Of a DNA stretch of 64,000 bases, positions 7,868-15,456 are shown piece after piece (position 1 is the first letter of the stretch; each line of letters opens with the position of its first letter). Made by a program: the position numbers and the translations under genes. The notes below the pieces were generated by a model. It had not been told where the DNA came from and did not search any database. It was given only the letters and a program-made list of their open reading frames with translations. The stretch comes from Bacteroidales bacterium (GTDB taxonomy: Bacteria; Bacteroidota; Bacteroidia; Bacteroidales; F082): contig JANJXG010000117.1 in assembly GCA_024709145.1 (NCBI GenBank), forward strand, positions 1 through 64,000, written 5' to 3'.

Positions 7868-8707
7868 TCATGCAATCAACAAGGTATGAATTTTATCAGC
7901 AAGTCGGCTTGCGCCGATTCTAAACCATTGTTTTTCAAGCCATTTCTCACCCACAATAGCTTGAACAAGCTGATAATAAAGTAAGGCATCCTGGGGTTCT
8001 GCTATTCCGCCGGCAGGTTTGAGTCCGATCTGAATACCGCATTTGTCATAATATTCCTTGATCGTATCAAGCATAACAACCACGGCTTCAGCGGTAGCAG
8101 CAGGCTGAACCTTGCCGGTTGAAGTTTTCAAAAAATCAGCTCCGCCAAGAATCGCCAATTCTGAAGCTTTGCGGATCATGCCAATCGATTTCAATTCACC
8201 TGTTTCAAGAATTACTTTCAACCGGGCATTGCCACAAGCTGCTTTTACAGCCTGGATTTCATGCAATACGCCTTGAAAATCACCTGCAAGCATTTTCCCT
8301 CTTGAAATAACCATGTCAATCTCGTCGGCACCCTCACCGGCAACCCAGCTTACTTCTGCGAGTTTCAGGTGTAGGGGCAACTGACCAGATGGAAATGAAC
8401 AAGCTACGGTGGCCACCTCAATTCCGGTTCGATTCAAGAGCTTTGCAGCTAATCTTACAAAAGGCATATAAACACAAACAGCAGCCACGGATAGTCCGTC
8501 AGAACCGGCCTGGTAATCACGGGCCTTTTGACAGAATTCTTCGATTCTCTGATCATGATCCGTTCCTTCCAATGTTGTGAGATCAATGCACCGAAAAACA
8601 GTTTCGAGGGCTTTGCGATACTCCGCCTCGGTAAATGCGGAAGCACTGACGATGCGAATCCTGTCTGCAATCTCCTCCCTGGAAAATGTATAGTCATTAA
8701 ATTTCAT
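7868..8707 (-). CDS. deoC: Deoxyribose-phosphate aldolase
   Basis: A 279-residue class I aldolase that cleaves 2-deoxyribose-5-phosphate to glyceraldehyde-3-phosphate and acetaldehyde in deoxynucleoside salvage. The Schiff-base lysine sits in GADFLKTSTGK; the second conserved lysine region LKVILETGEL and the phosphate-binding IGLKPAGGI are present. The N-terminal about 60 residues (FTEAEYRKALETVFRCIDLTTLEGTD) match the longer Bacteroidota/E. coli form. It is monocistronic, with a TAATTTTG promoter at 8725-8732. Its product acetaldehyde could in principle be a substrate for the aldehyde oxidoreductase encoded at 13.1 kb; that link is inference only. Confidence 0.96.
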   Translation of the reverse strand: MKFNDYTFSREEIADRIRIVSASAFTEAEYRKALETVFRCIDLTTLEGTDHDQRIEEFCQKARDYQAGSDGLSVAAVCVYMPFVRLAAKLLNRTGIEVATVACSFPSGQLPLHLKLAEVSWVAGEGADEIDMVISRGKMLAGDFQGVLHEIQAVKAACGNARLKVILETGELKSIGMIRKASELAILGGADFLKTSTGKVQPAATAEAVVVMLDTIKEYYDKCGIQIGLKPAGGIAEPQDALLYYQLVQAIVGEKWLEKQWFRIGASRLADKIHTLLIA

Positions 8708-8724
8708 TCGAAATGATTTTGAGA

Positions 8725-8732
8725 CAAAATTA
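8725..8732 (-). promoter_or_regulatory. deoC promoter, -7 element
   Basis: TAATTTTG on the minus strand fits TAnnTTTG and lies 18-25 nt before the deoC start codon. No good -33 partner at standard spacing. Confidence 0.4.
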
Positions 8733-8779
8733 CGAAGGTTTCACAAAAGTTCGCATTTTAAGGTAAAACGAAATCATGT

Positions 8780-8820
8780 ACTCTACGAAATCGTAGACTC
8801 ACTCTACGATTTCGTAGAGT
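8780..8820. repeat. Perfect 17-bp inverted repeat made of two near-palindromes
   Basis: ACTCTACGAAATCGTAG (8780-8796) and its exact reverse complement (8804-8820) flank a 7-nt centre. Each arm is itself a near-palindrome, CTACGA-NN-TCGTAG, so the element can be read as one long hairpin or as two tandem operator sites. There is no T-run on either side, which argues against a terminator. It lies between deoC (minus) and the small-gene island (plus). Dyads of this style suit a dimeric winged-helix repressor, but I cannot name the protein. Confidence 0.85.
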
Positions 8821-8928
8821 TGAATGATAAAAGTTGATAGAGTTTTAATTCGTTCAGTTGAATTGAAATATTTTCATTTTATTGATTTACAACTATTTAC
8901 AACAATGCTAATTGCTGTTATCGGTTTG

Positions 8929-8943
8929 TGGCACGCGATTTGC
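8929..8943 (+). promoter_or_regulatory. Sigma-54 (-24/-12) promoter candidate
   Basis: TGGCACGCGATTTGC fits the RpoN consensus TGGCACG-N4-TTGC at every fixed position and has correct GG-N10-GC spacing. Transcription would start near 8955, just before the small zinc-ribbon gene on the same strand. The one deviation is C instead of A/T after TTGC. Confidence 0.68.
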
Positions 8944-8968
8944 CTATACAGATGAAATGTTAATTGAG

Positions 8969-9121
8969 ATGTTTGGTTTAAAACTCAGCCCGACGGAAAA
9001 GAAGCGAATGGAGAAGTATCACAGGTACTACAAGTGCAACAGGTGTGGGTATATTTCAGTAGTTAAAGATGCGATTTGTCCGATTTGTACAAAAGACGGA
9101 TTTGTAATTAAAATGAAATAA
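8969..9121 (+). CDS. 50-residue zinc-ribbon protein, unknown function
   Basis: A very small basic protein beginning MFGLKLSPTEKKRMEKYHRY. It has two CxxC knuckles (KCNRCGY and CPICTKDG) 17 residues apart that would bind one zinc ion like a rubredoxin-type or ribbon fold. I chose the ATG at 8969 because the predicted sigma-54 transcription start is near 8955; an in-frame ATG at 8957 is also possible. The longer frame from a TTG at 8912 would run through the promoter. It could be a nucleic-acid-binding or adaptor protein, but no function is supported. It is followed 4 nt later by another small gene. Confidence 0.6.
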   Translation: MFGLKLSPTEKKRMEKYHRYYKCNRCGYISVVKDAICPICTKDGFVIKMK

Positions 9122-9125
9122 TGAC

Positions 9126-9311
9126 ATGAAAGTTAACGGTTTATACACGAAGCAGCAGATCAATGAGGAAGGGTTAGTGGAGTACCCTGCCAAAGATTTA
9201 AAGGCAAAGGTGTTTTTAAACGGCACTAAGGTATATTTTTTCGAACTTGATAACGACCAGCAAAATTATCGCTTATACTCCATCATACATAAGCGTTCAT
9301 TCTTTCTCTAA
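9126..9311 (+). CDS. 61-residue protein, unknown function
   Basis: Starts MKVNGLYTKQQINEEGL, 4 nt after the zinc-ribbon gene's stop, so the two form a small operon. The sequence suggests a short helix followed by beta-strands (AKVFLNGTKVYFFELDNDQQNYRLYSII) with no signal peptide, membrane segment or known motif. No family is recognised. Coding status rests on the tight spacing, protein-like composition and the terminator hairpins that follow at 9326-9398. It could be a spurious frame. Confidence 0.5.
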   Translation: MKVNGLYTKQQINEEGLVEYPAKDLKAKVFLNGTKVYFFELDNDQQNYRLYSIIHKRSFFL

Positions 9312-9325
9312 TTTTCTTAGTAATT

Positions 9326-9341
9326 CCCCCCGTCCGGGGGG
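9326..9341. repeat. GC-only hairpin
   Basis: CCCCCC-GTCC-GGGGGG, six G:C pairs with a 4-nt loop, 15 nt after the 61-residue gene. There is no T-run, so it is more likely an mRNA-stabilising or pausing hairpin than a terminator by itself. Confidence 0.6.
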
Positions 9342-9361
9342 TATGTGCAAGCAGCCCAGCC

Positions 9362-9398
9362 AAAAAAAACCCGTCGCAGCCCTGTCTCGGGTTTTTTT
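9362..9398 (+). terminator. Terminator of the small-gene operon
   Basis: Stem AAACCCG/CGGGTTT with a 14-nt loop, preceded by an A-run and followed by seven T. It can act on both strands. Confidence 0.75.
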
Positions 9399-9400
9399 AT

Positions 9401-9432
9401 GAAAATGTCCGGCTTAAAAGCCGGACATTTTC
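9401..9432 (-). terminator. Terminator of malQ (perfect 15-bp palindrome)
   Basis: GAAAATGTCCGGCTT pairs perfectly with 9418-9432 around a 2-nt centre. The U-rich 3' side of the stem is on the malQ transcript, 22 nt after its stop codon. With the adjacent 9362-9398 hairpin it isolates the convergent units. Confidence 0.75.
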
Positions 9433-9453
9433 TTTCATCCATCTTGCAACAAC

Positions 9454-12165
9454 TTAATAATCGGCATCCCTCCCTGCTATATGCAACATCCCTTTAATAA
9501 GCTCATTGAAATCATCGGCTTCAAGCAATTCTTCCAGGGTTAAGATCATACGGTATTGCCATTTGTTTTCAGGATCACTGGGGACATTAATACGTTCTTT
9601 ATCGGTTTGATCCCATCGAAGATTACCATCCATCGAGATTAAATCCTGCAAGGGAAAAATAGTCCACATCGCCGGGGAATGTAAGTGCTGATTAATGATT
9701 TCCTGGCAAATCCAGGGTTCGGCAAAATAAGGTGCCAAATCATTGTGACCTAAAGTACTGTGGTAAAACCGTTGTGTTTTGGATCTATCCTCTTCCCACC
9801 ATCCTCTGATAGTTGACATATCGTGTGTTGAAGTAGTGCAGACACTTAGATAAGGAGCATCTGCCGGATGCGCAAACTCCACTTTTGGATTTTTTGGCAT
9901 CCTTTGTATTTCGAGACTTAGGATATTTAATGCCTTCATAACTTCAGGAACATTGTCGGGAACCATCCCCAGGTCTTCGCCACATACAAGCATTTTAGAA
10001 GCCCCAACGATGGATGGTAATTTTGCCATTGCATGATACTTCCAGAATTCCTCGTGACGCTTATAGAAGAAATGAATGTATAAATCATTGAGAATGATCT
10101 TTTTATAATCTTCTAAATCACGATAAGAGTAAGTAAAATGAAAAGCAATTCTTGGATGATAAGCCGGTTGAGCGGAGTAAGGATCTTTGACGAACAGCAC
10201 TTCATTAAGCAATGACATTAAGCCATCCCTTATAATAATTTGCTTATCGCCAACTTCACGGGTAAGCCCTTCAGGTGTGAAGTGGTTATAAATTTTTCGT
10301 TGTGTGTTGAAATCAGCCTTAAGTTCGTATTGGTCATAATCGGTTTCGATCAGGTAGCTTCTCCTCACTTCGTCGGCATATTCGCCAAAAAAATCATGGA
10401 GGAAATATCCCCTGATGTATGGTTTTGCAAACCGTTCTTCATCAAACCACAATCCCCAGTCTTCTATCTCAGCAGGGGAGAGTGGTAAACCGGGTTTGAA
10501 ATATCCCAGAAGGCCATGCAACGACGATTGCGGAATCTCCCAAATACGGAAGAAACCAAGGATATGGTCGATCCTGTATGCATCGAAATATTTCTCCATC
10601 ATCATGAGTCTTTTTTTCCACCAGGCAAAACCATCCCGTGCCATTACATCCCAGTTATAGGTAGGAAAGCCCCAATTTTGTCCCATCATGGCAAAATCAT
10701 CCGGAGGAGCACCGGCTTGACCATCCAGATTAAAGAGCTCGGGTTCTGTCCAGGCTTCGATGCTGTTTGGGCTGATCCCAATCGGGATATCACCTTTTAG
10801 GCCAACACCGCGATCATGGGCGTAATTCACCACTTCACGCAATTGTTTATCAAGATGAAACTGCTGAAAATAGTGAACTGCGATGTGTTCGTGGAATGGC
10901 TGGGCAGGATCAGTCAGGGCTGCAATTTGATCGGGATTATAAGTGGCATAATCACCCCATTGTCTGAAATCACTGGTTTTAAACCGGTCTCTAAGATAGC
11001 AAAATGCAGCATAAGGTATTAACCAGGATTTGTTTTCGGCAAAAAACTGATTGTATTCGGCAGTTTGAGATAAATCATTCCAGTTTTGATCAAAAATGAG
11101 TTTAAAATAGCGTGCCTTTGCTTTGGTAACCTCCACATAATCAACATGTGGGAGCTCATTCAACTTTTTCTGAAGGTCGTTAAACTCCTTCATTAGTTTT
11201 TTGTCTTTCAAAGTGCCAAGACCCGGTAAATGCAGGTACATCGGATGCAAGGCCATCACAGTGATTGATTTGTAAGGATATGAATCGAGCCAGGAGTGCG
11301 TGGCTACAGTTTCGTTGATCGGCAAAACCTGAATTATTCTCAACCCGGTTTTAACACACCAGTCAACAAGCTTTTTGAGATCGTGAAATTCTCCTACACC
11401 AAAGCTATCAGCCGTTCGGAGCGAAAAAACCGGCATAGCTACACCAGCACCCTTCCATTGGCCAACAGGATATTTAAAATGTTCATCGTTAATGATCGTC
11501 AGTGAGTCGTCAGGCTGTGCGATAAGTGGAAAGTAAGTCCTGTTTTCACCCTCTTCCCAAGTAACAACTTTACCATCTCTGAGCCTGACAATCACATACT
11601 TATAGGAGATATTCTGATCAAGTTCTGATGCATCCAGTTCGAGTTGCCAGGCAGGGTAATGCAGGTTGCTCATCAATACCGGCTCAGTCCAGTTTCCCAA
11701 AGATGGTAGCCCTCCCACAATACCCATTCCATAACCAATCCCTACCCTCGGGGCTACAAGTGTAAACCGGAGCCGTCGGTTGGATGCAGGCACAATCTGC
11801 TGATCAAAAAAGCGCTCTGGTTTCATAATCACATCGGTGAATACCTTGGTGAGCATTACCCTTTCAGGATCGGCAACAGCATGCCATTCGTCATGCAAGC
11901 TAATCGTTTTGAATGATAGCGTGTCGATTTTCCGGTTTTGGCCTCCCTCCCAGGTAACAAATCCGTTGGCCTCCCGTATGATGTATTTGTATTCAAGCCC
12001 GACATTTTCGGGAATTTCGATTTCGGCAACCCATTCATTGTTACCACTGTAATTCATCACAACGGCGTTGTCAACATCCCATTTCCCAAGGGACTCCTCC
12101 GATCCTGTCACACAGGCAATCTGACCCCAGTTGCTTTTGTAATGCAGGTTAAATATCATTTTCAT
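9454..12165 (-). CDS. malQ: 4-alpha-glucanotransferase (GH77) with two N-terminal starch-binding domains
   Basis: A 903-residue amylomaltase/DPE2-type enzyme that transfers alpha-1,4-glucan segments in maltodextrin and glycogen metabolism. Residues 1-115 and 130-245 are two CBM20-like modules (YKSNWGQIACVTGSEESLGKW and GGLPSLGNW, each followed by YKYI...WEEG-type strands). The GH77 catalytic domain starts near residue 255 (PVFSLRTADSFGVGEF). Its catalytic signatures are FDAYRIDHILGFFRIW (nucleophile Asp), VCGEDLGMVP (acid/base Glu) and STHDMSTIRGWW. There is no signal peptide, so it is cytoplasmic. No -7 element was found upstream. The architecture is typical of Bacteroidota and of plant DPE2. 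Confidence 0.95.
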   Translation of the reverse strand: MKMIFNLHYKSNWGQIACVTGSEESLGKWDVDNAVVMNYSGNNEWVAEIEIPENVGLEYKYIIREANGFVTWEGGQNRKIDTLSFKTISLHDEWHAVADPERVMLTKVFTDVIMKPERFFDQQIVPASNRRLRFTLVAPRVGIGYGMGIVGGLPSLGNWTEPVLMSNLHYPAWQLELDASELDQNISYKYVIVRLRDGKVVTWEEGENRTYFPLIAQPDDSLTIINDEHFKYPVGQWKGAGVAMPVFSLRTADSFGVGEFHDLKKLVDWCVKTGLRIIQVLPINETVATHSWLDSYPYKSITVMALHPMYLHLPGLGTLKDKKLMKEFNDLQKKLNELPHVDYVEVTKAKARYFKLIFDQNWNDLSQTAEYNQFFAENKSWLIPYAAFCYLRDRFKTSDFRQWGDYATYNPDQIAALTDPAQPFHEHIAVHYFQQFHLDKQLREVVNYAHDRGVGLKGDIPIGISPNSIEAWTEPELFNLDGQAGAPPDDFAMMGQNWGFPTYNWDVMARDGFAWWKKRLMMMEKYFDAYRIDHILGFFRIWEIPQSSLHGLLGYFKPGLPLSPAEIEDWGLWFDEERFAKPYIRGYFLHDFFGEYADEVRRSYLIETDYDQYELKADFNTQRKIYNHFTPEGLTREVGDKQIIIRDGLMSLLNEVLFVKDPYSAQPAYHPRIAFHFTYSYRDLEDYKKIILNDLYIHFFYKRHEEFWKYHAMAKLPSIVGASKMLVCGEDLGMVPDNVPEVMKALNILSLEIQRMPKNPKVEFAHPADAPYLSVCTTSTHDMSTIRGWWEEDRSKTQRFYHSTLGHNDLAPYFAEPWICQEIINQHLHSPAMWTIFPLQDLISMDGNLRWDQTDKERINVPSDPENKWQYRMILTLEELLEADDFNELIKGMLHIAGRDADY

Positions 12166-12282
12166 AATGTTAATTTTGGGTTAGTGTAATGAGAAGGTAA
12201 ATGTCGTGATTTTTTGCCCGTCAGGCAAGAAAAATGATGAAAATATCTATTGAATTACTACCGCAACGATTGCGGAAAAATG

Positions 12283-12897
12283 TCAGTAAACAATTCCTGA
12301 ACCACAATCAGGTTGAACACCTAAAAGGAGTTGTATGGCTGTATCAGCCTGAAGGTTTGCAACAATACCAACACGTGCAGCCATCGGCGACATCGTTGGG
12401 CTGATTTCTGTTTGCTGGTCGCCACACACATAAATGTTGTCCGACCACCGGCTACAGCCGATGATGGAGAAGCCCCCGATTCCTGCCATACCATTGCCCA
12501 GAATCAGCGGAACATCCGGCAGATCGGAAATCATCGCTTCCACTAACATGGCTTTTGAAGCAGCTTGGTCAAAAGCTTCGATCAACACCTGGCAGTCGTC
12601 GAATAGAGGCCGCACATCGCCGGCTTCAATACGCAACTGATGAATCTCAATTTCACATTCAGGATTGATTGCAAGTAAGTTATCACGTAAGGCCTCAACT
12701 TTAAGCATGCCATTTTGATACCTAAAATAAAACTGGCGATTGAGATTGGCGACTTCAACCCGGTCAAAATCAGCTAATATCAGTCTACCAATTCCGGAAC
12801 GTACCAGTGCAACGGCAGCATTTGAACCCAAACCACCACAACCGGCAATACCAACACATTTGTCTTTAAGGATGCCTTTTACAACTTCAACATTCAT
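12283..12897 (-). CDS. ThiF/MoeB-family adenylyltransferase
   Basis: An E1-like enzyme of about 204 residues that adenylates the C-terminus of a small ubiquitin-like sulfur carrier (ThiS or MoaD). The ATP-binding loop GIAGCGGLGSN is near residue 16, followed by LADFDRVEVANLNRQFY and the D-x-x-x-x-K region. It is short and lacks the CxxC zinc pairs of full MoeB. The start at 12897 is preferred to 12930 because a TATTTTTG promoter at 12918-12925 leaves a 14-nt leader. It is divergent from the AOR gene, where such ThiF-like proteins are thought to serve tungstopterin synthesis. A thiamine role is the alternative, but no other thi gene is near. Confidence 0.85.
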   Translation of the reverse strand: MNVEVVKGILKDKCVGIAGCGGLGSNAAVALVRSGIGRLILADFDRVEVANLNRQFYFRYQNGMLKVEALRDNLLAINPECEIEIHQLRIEAGDVRPLFDDCQVLIEAFDQAASKAMLVEAMISDLPDVPLILGNGMAGIGGFSIIGCSRWSDNIYVCGDQQTEISPTMSPMAARVGIVANLQADTAIQLLLGVQPDCGSGIVY

Positions 12898-12917
12898 CTT
12901 TCTGCAACATTGCTCCG

Positions 12918-12947
12918 CAAAAATAAACAATGGTTGCGAACTTCAAA
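12918..12947 (-). promoter_or_regulatory. thiF-like gene promoter
   Basis: On the minus strand TTTG (12947-12944), an 18-nt spacer, then TATTTTTG (12925-12918). It sits just upstream of the preferred start codon. Confidence 0.5.
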
Positions 12948-13014
12948 TTTATAATCTTTCTAAATATCACCCTAATCTTAACACAGGCAAGATTTTAAGT
13001 GTTTGAAGTGTTCG

Positions 13015-13086
13015 ATATGCAACAATTTGCATATTGCTATTAATGAAATGGTTAGCATGTTGGCAACGAAGAATAAAGTATCTTTG
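13015..13086 (+). promoter_or_regulatory. AOR promoter and upstream inverted repeat
   Basis: TATCTTTG at 13079-13086 fits the -7 element. A perfect dyad ATATGCAA-CAAT-TTGCATAT lies at 13015-13034, about 45 bp upstream of it, between the divergent thiF-like and AOR genes. An activator site is a reasonable reading; the regulator is unknown. Confidence 0.5.
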
Positions 13087-13121
13087 TGAATTGAATAACA
13101 AAACTATAAAAATTGAATTGT

Positions 13122-15281
13122 ATGCAATTGACTGACATTGTTAAGGGTCACGAAACCCTTCAATCATGGCCTTATGAATGGACTGCGCTCGACCGGGGTT
13201 ATACAGATAAAACACTTTACGTGAATTTGTCGGATAATATTGTGAAGGCCAAAGCAGTAAGTCCGCTGATGAAGGAAAAATTCGTAGGCGGTAAAGGATA
13301 TGGTCTGAGGCTTTTGTGGGATGCAACAAAACCCGACACTGCCTGGGATGACCCGGCAAATGAAATTGTTATTGCCTCAGGACCCATTGCAGGCATTACA
13401 CAATATTCAGGAACAGGCAAATCGATTTGTGTAAGTATCTCACCTCAAACCAATTCGGTAATGGACAGCAATGTCGGTGGATATTTTGGCCCCTTTCTCA
13501 AGTTTGCCGGATTCGATGCCATCGAAATTCAGGGAAAGGCAGCAGAAGATGTCATTGTTTTGATTGACGGTATAAACCACAAAATCGAGATCATCAAAGC
13601 GCCGCTTGAACCAGTCGATAGTCACGAGCTGGCCGAGATTCTCACTGAGATGTTTGCAGATGATGAGAAAGACAAAAAAAATGTGGCTGTTGTTTCCGCA
13701 GGTTCGGCGGCTGACTACTCGTTAATAGGCATGCTTAACTTTAGTTTTTATGATCCAAAACGTAAGAAAGTAAGGCTAAAACAAGCAGGACGTGGTGGAA
13801 TCGGAACAGTTTTAAGGAATAAAAAAATCAAGGCACTTGTTGCCAAAGTTCCCGGGGTGAAAGGAAACCTAAACAATGTGGTTGACCTTAAAGCTATTAT
13901 GGAACGAGGTCAGCGATTCAACCGTGAAATGCGGGAGCTTGACGACAGCCAGGCAGAAATGCGTACCAAAGGCACTGCTCACCTCACCAACGTGATGAAT
14001 GATTACGACCTTTTACCGGTTCATAATTTCAAGTTCGGGAGCCACCCTGATGCAGATAAGATTCACGGTGAAGTTTGGAAATCAAAATTTACACAAGGAA
14101 TCCCCGATGGCTGCTGGATTGGCTGCAACATGGCCTGTGCCAAAGGAATCGATGACTATAAACTCCGCACCGGTCCTTACAAAGATCAGGTGGTGATTGT
14201 TGACGGGCCTGAATATGAAACAACATCCTCACTTGGCTCCATAGCCGGCATTTTTAATCCTGACTTTACCATCGAAGCCAATTTTTATTGCGACACATAT
14301 GGCATTTGTACCATTACCTGGGGAACAATTCTGGGTTTTGTGATGGAATGCTTCGAGAATGGCATTCTGAATGAAGAAAGAACCGGCGGGTTAAAACTCA
14401 ATTTCGGCAATGCTGAAGCAGCGATGGAATTGCTTCATCAGCTCGGAAGAGGTGAAGGATTTGGGGTCACTGCAGGTCAGGGTGTCAGGAAATTGAAAGA
14501 AATGTTTGTTCAAAACGGTTGGGGTGATGCAGCATTTTTGCACGACATCGGCATGGAAAACAAAGGCCTTGAGTATTCACAATACGTGAGCAAAGAGTCG
14601 TTGGCTCAGCAAGGCGGCTATGCCATGACCAACAAGGGCCCTCAGCACGATGAAGCCTGGTTGATTTTCATGGATATGGTTAACAATCAAATTCCAACTT
14701 TTGAAGCTAAAGCCGAGGCATTACATTATTTTCCCATGTTCAGAACCTGGTTTGGCTTGGTAGGTTTATGCAAATTACCATGGAACGACGTGGAACCTGA
14801 AAACAATCACGAAACTGATGAACCTGCTAAGGTTCCGGAACATGTTGACAATTATGTAACAATCTACAAAGCGGTAACAGGAAAAGATTTCGACAAACAT
14901 GAAATGATTAGAATGTCGGAAAGGGTCTACAATTTTCAACGCATTTTTAACCTGCGTCGCGGATATGGCGTAAGAAAATATGATGCCCAACCTTATAGGG
15001 CTGCTGGTCCGGTAACCGCTGAAGAATATCTTTCAAGAGCCGAAAGATATGATAAACAATTACTTGAACTTGTTGGTTACGATCCGGCAGGTAAAACAGT
15101 GGAAGAAAAAATGGCCAAACTTCGTGCCTATCGTGAAAACCGTTACGAGCAATTGCTTGATGCAGTTTACCTGCGACGCGGCTGGACAAAAAATGGTGTT
15201 CCAAAAATTTCACACCTCAAAAATCTTGGAATGGATCTACCTGAATTGATTGAGCTTGTTGAGCCTCATCAGGAAGATTAA
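13122..15281 (+). CDS. aor: Aldehyde:ferredoxin oxidoreductase family protein (tungstopterin enzyme)
   Basis: A 719-residue AOR-family enzyme, predicted to oxidise aldehydes to acids with ferredoxin (or to reduce acids) using a tungsten bis-pterin and a [4Fe-4S] cluster. The start at 13122 gives MQLTDIVKG; an in-frame TTG at 13113 is less likely. The N-terminal domain has FVGGKGYGLRLLWD and SGPIAGITQYSGTGK. Cluster ligands are C331-x3-C335-x3-C339 (GCWIGCNMAC) and a distal C550 in GLCKLPW; classic archaeal AOR has Cx2Cx3C, so the first spacing is one residue longer. The protein exceeds the archaeal length (about 605) by extensions at both ends. The family implies an anaerobic lifestyle. Substrate unknown. 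Confidence 0.93.
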   Translation: MQLTDIVKGHETLQSWPYEWTALDRGYTDKTLYVNLSDNIVKAKAVSPLMKEKFVGGKGYGLRLLWDATKPDTAWDDPANEIVIASGPIAGITQYSGTGKSICVSISPQTNSVMDSNVGGYFGPFLKFAGFDAIEIQGKAAEDVIVLIDGINHKIEIIKAPLEPVDSHELAEILTEMFADDEKDKKNVAVVSAGSAADYSLIGMLNFSFYDPKRKKVRLKQAGRGGIGTVLRNKKIKALVAKVPGVKGNLNNVVDLKAIMERGQRFNREMRELDDSQAEMRTKGTAHLTNVMNDYDLLPVHNFKFGSHPDADKIHGEVWKSKFTQGIPDGCWIGCNMACAKGIDDYKLRTGPYKDQVVIVDGPEYETTSSLGSIAGIFNPDFTIEANFYCDTYGICTITWGTILGFVMECFENGILNEERTGGLKLNFGNAEAAMELLHQLGRGEGFGVTAGQGVRKLKEMFVQNGWGDAAFLHDIGMENKGLEYSQYVSKESLAQQGGYAMTNKGPQHDEAWLIFMDMVNNQIPTFEAKAEALHYFPMFRTWFGLVGLCKLPWNDVEPENNHETDEPAKVPEHVDNYVTIYKAVTGKDFDKHEMIRMSERVYNFQRIFNLRRGYGVRKYDAQPYRAAGPVTAEEYLSRAERYDKQLLELVGYDPAGKTVEEKMAKLRAYRENRYEQLLDAVYLRRGWTKNGVPKISHLKNLGMDLPELIELVEPHQED

Positions 15282-15298
15282 ACCTGAAAATCAAACAA

Positions 15299-15329
15299 TG
15301 AAAGGCCGCCTGTTGTGCGGCCTTTTCAT
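15299..15329 (+). terminator. Terminator of the AOR gene
   Basis: Stem AAAGGCCGC/GCGGCCTTT (15301-15309 with 15317-15325) with a short T-run, 18 nt after the stop codon. Confidence 0.85.
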
Positions 15330-15410
15330 TTTGAGAGCATAGTAATGAATGTAAAAACCCTTCACTTCAAACAGCTCTTGCCGGATTAATTCAATGTTGA
15401 TTCAAATATT

Positions 15411-15445
15411 TTTTGCTAAACCGGTTTAGCGAATTTATACTTTTG
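15411..15445 (+). promoter_or_regulatory. Promoter and LacI-type operator of the regulator gene
   Basis: TTTG at 15412-15415, a 22-nt spacer and TACTTTTG at 15438-15445 form the promoter. The spacer holds a perfect 16-bp palindrome GCTAAACCGGTTTAGC (15415-15430) with the central CpG typical of LacI-family operators. Its position between the promoter elements implies autorepression. Confidence 0.78.
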
Positions 15446-15456
15446 CAAAAAAAGCT

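Noticed and set aside
12214-12228. TTGCC/GGCAA small hairpin downstream of thiF
   Set aside because: Neither strand has a T-run after the stem, so it is not a convincing terminator.
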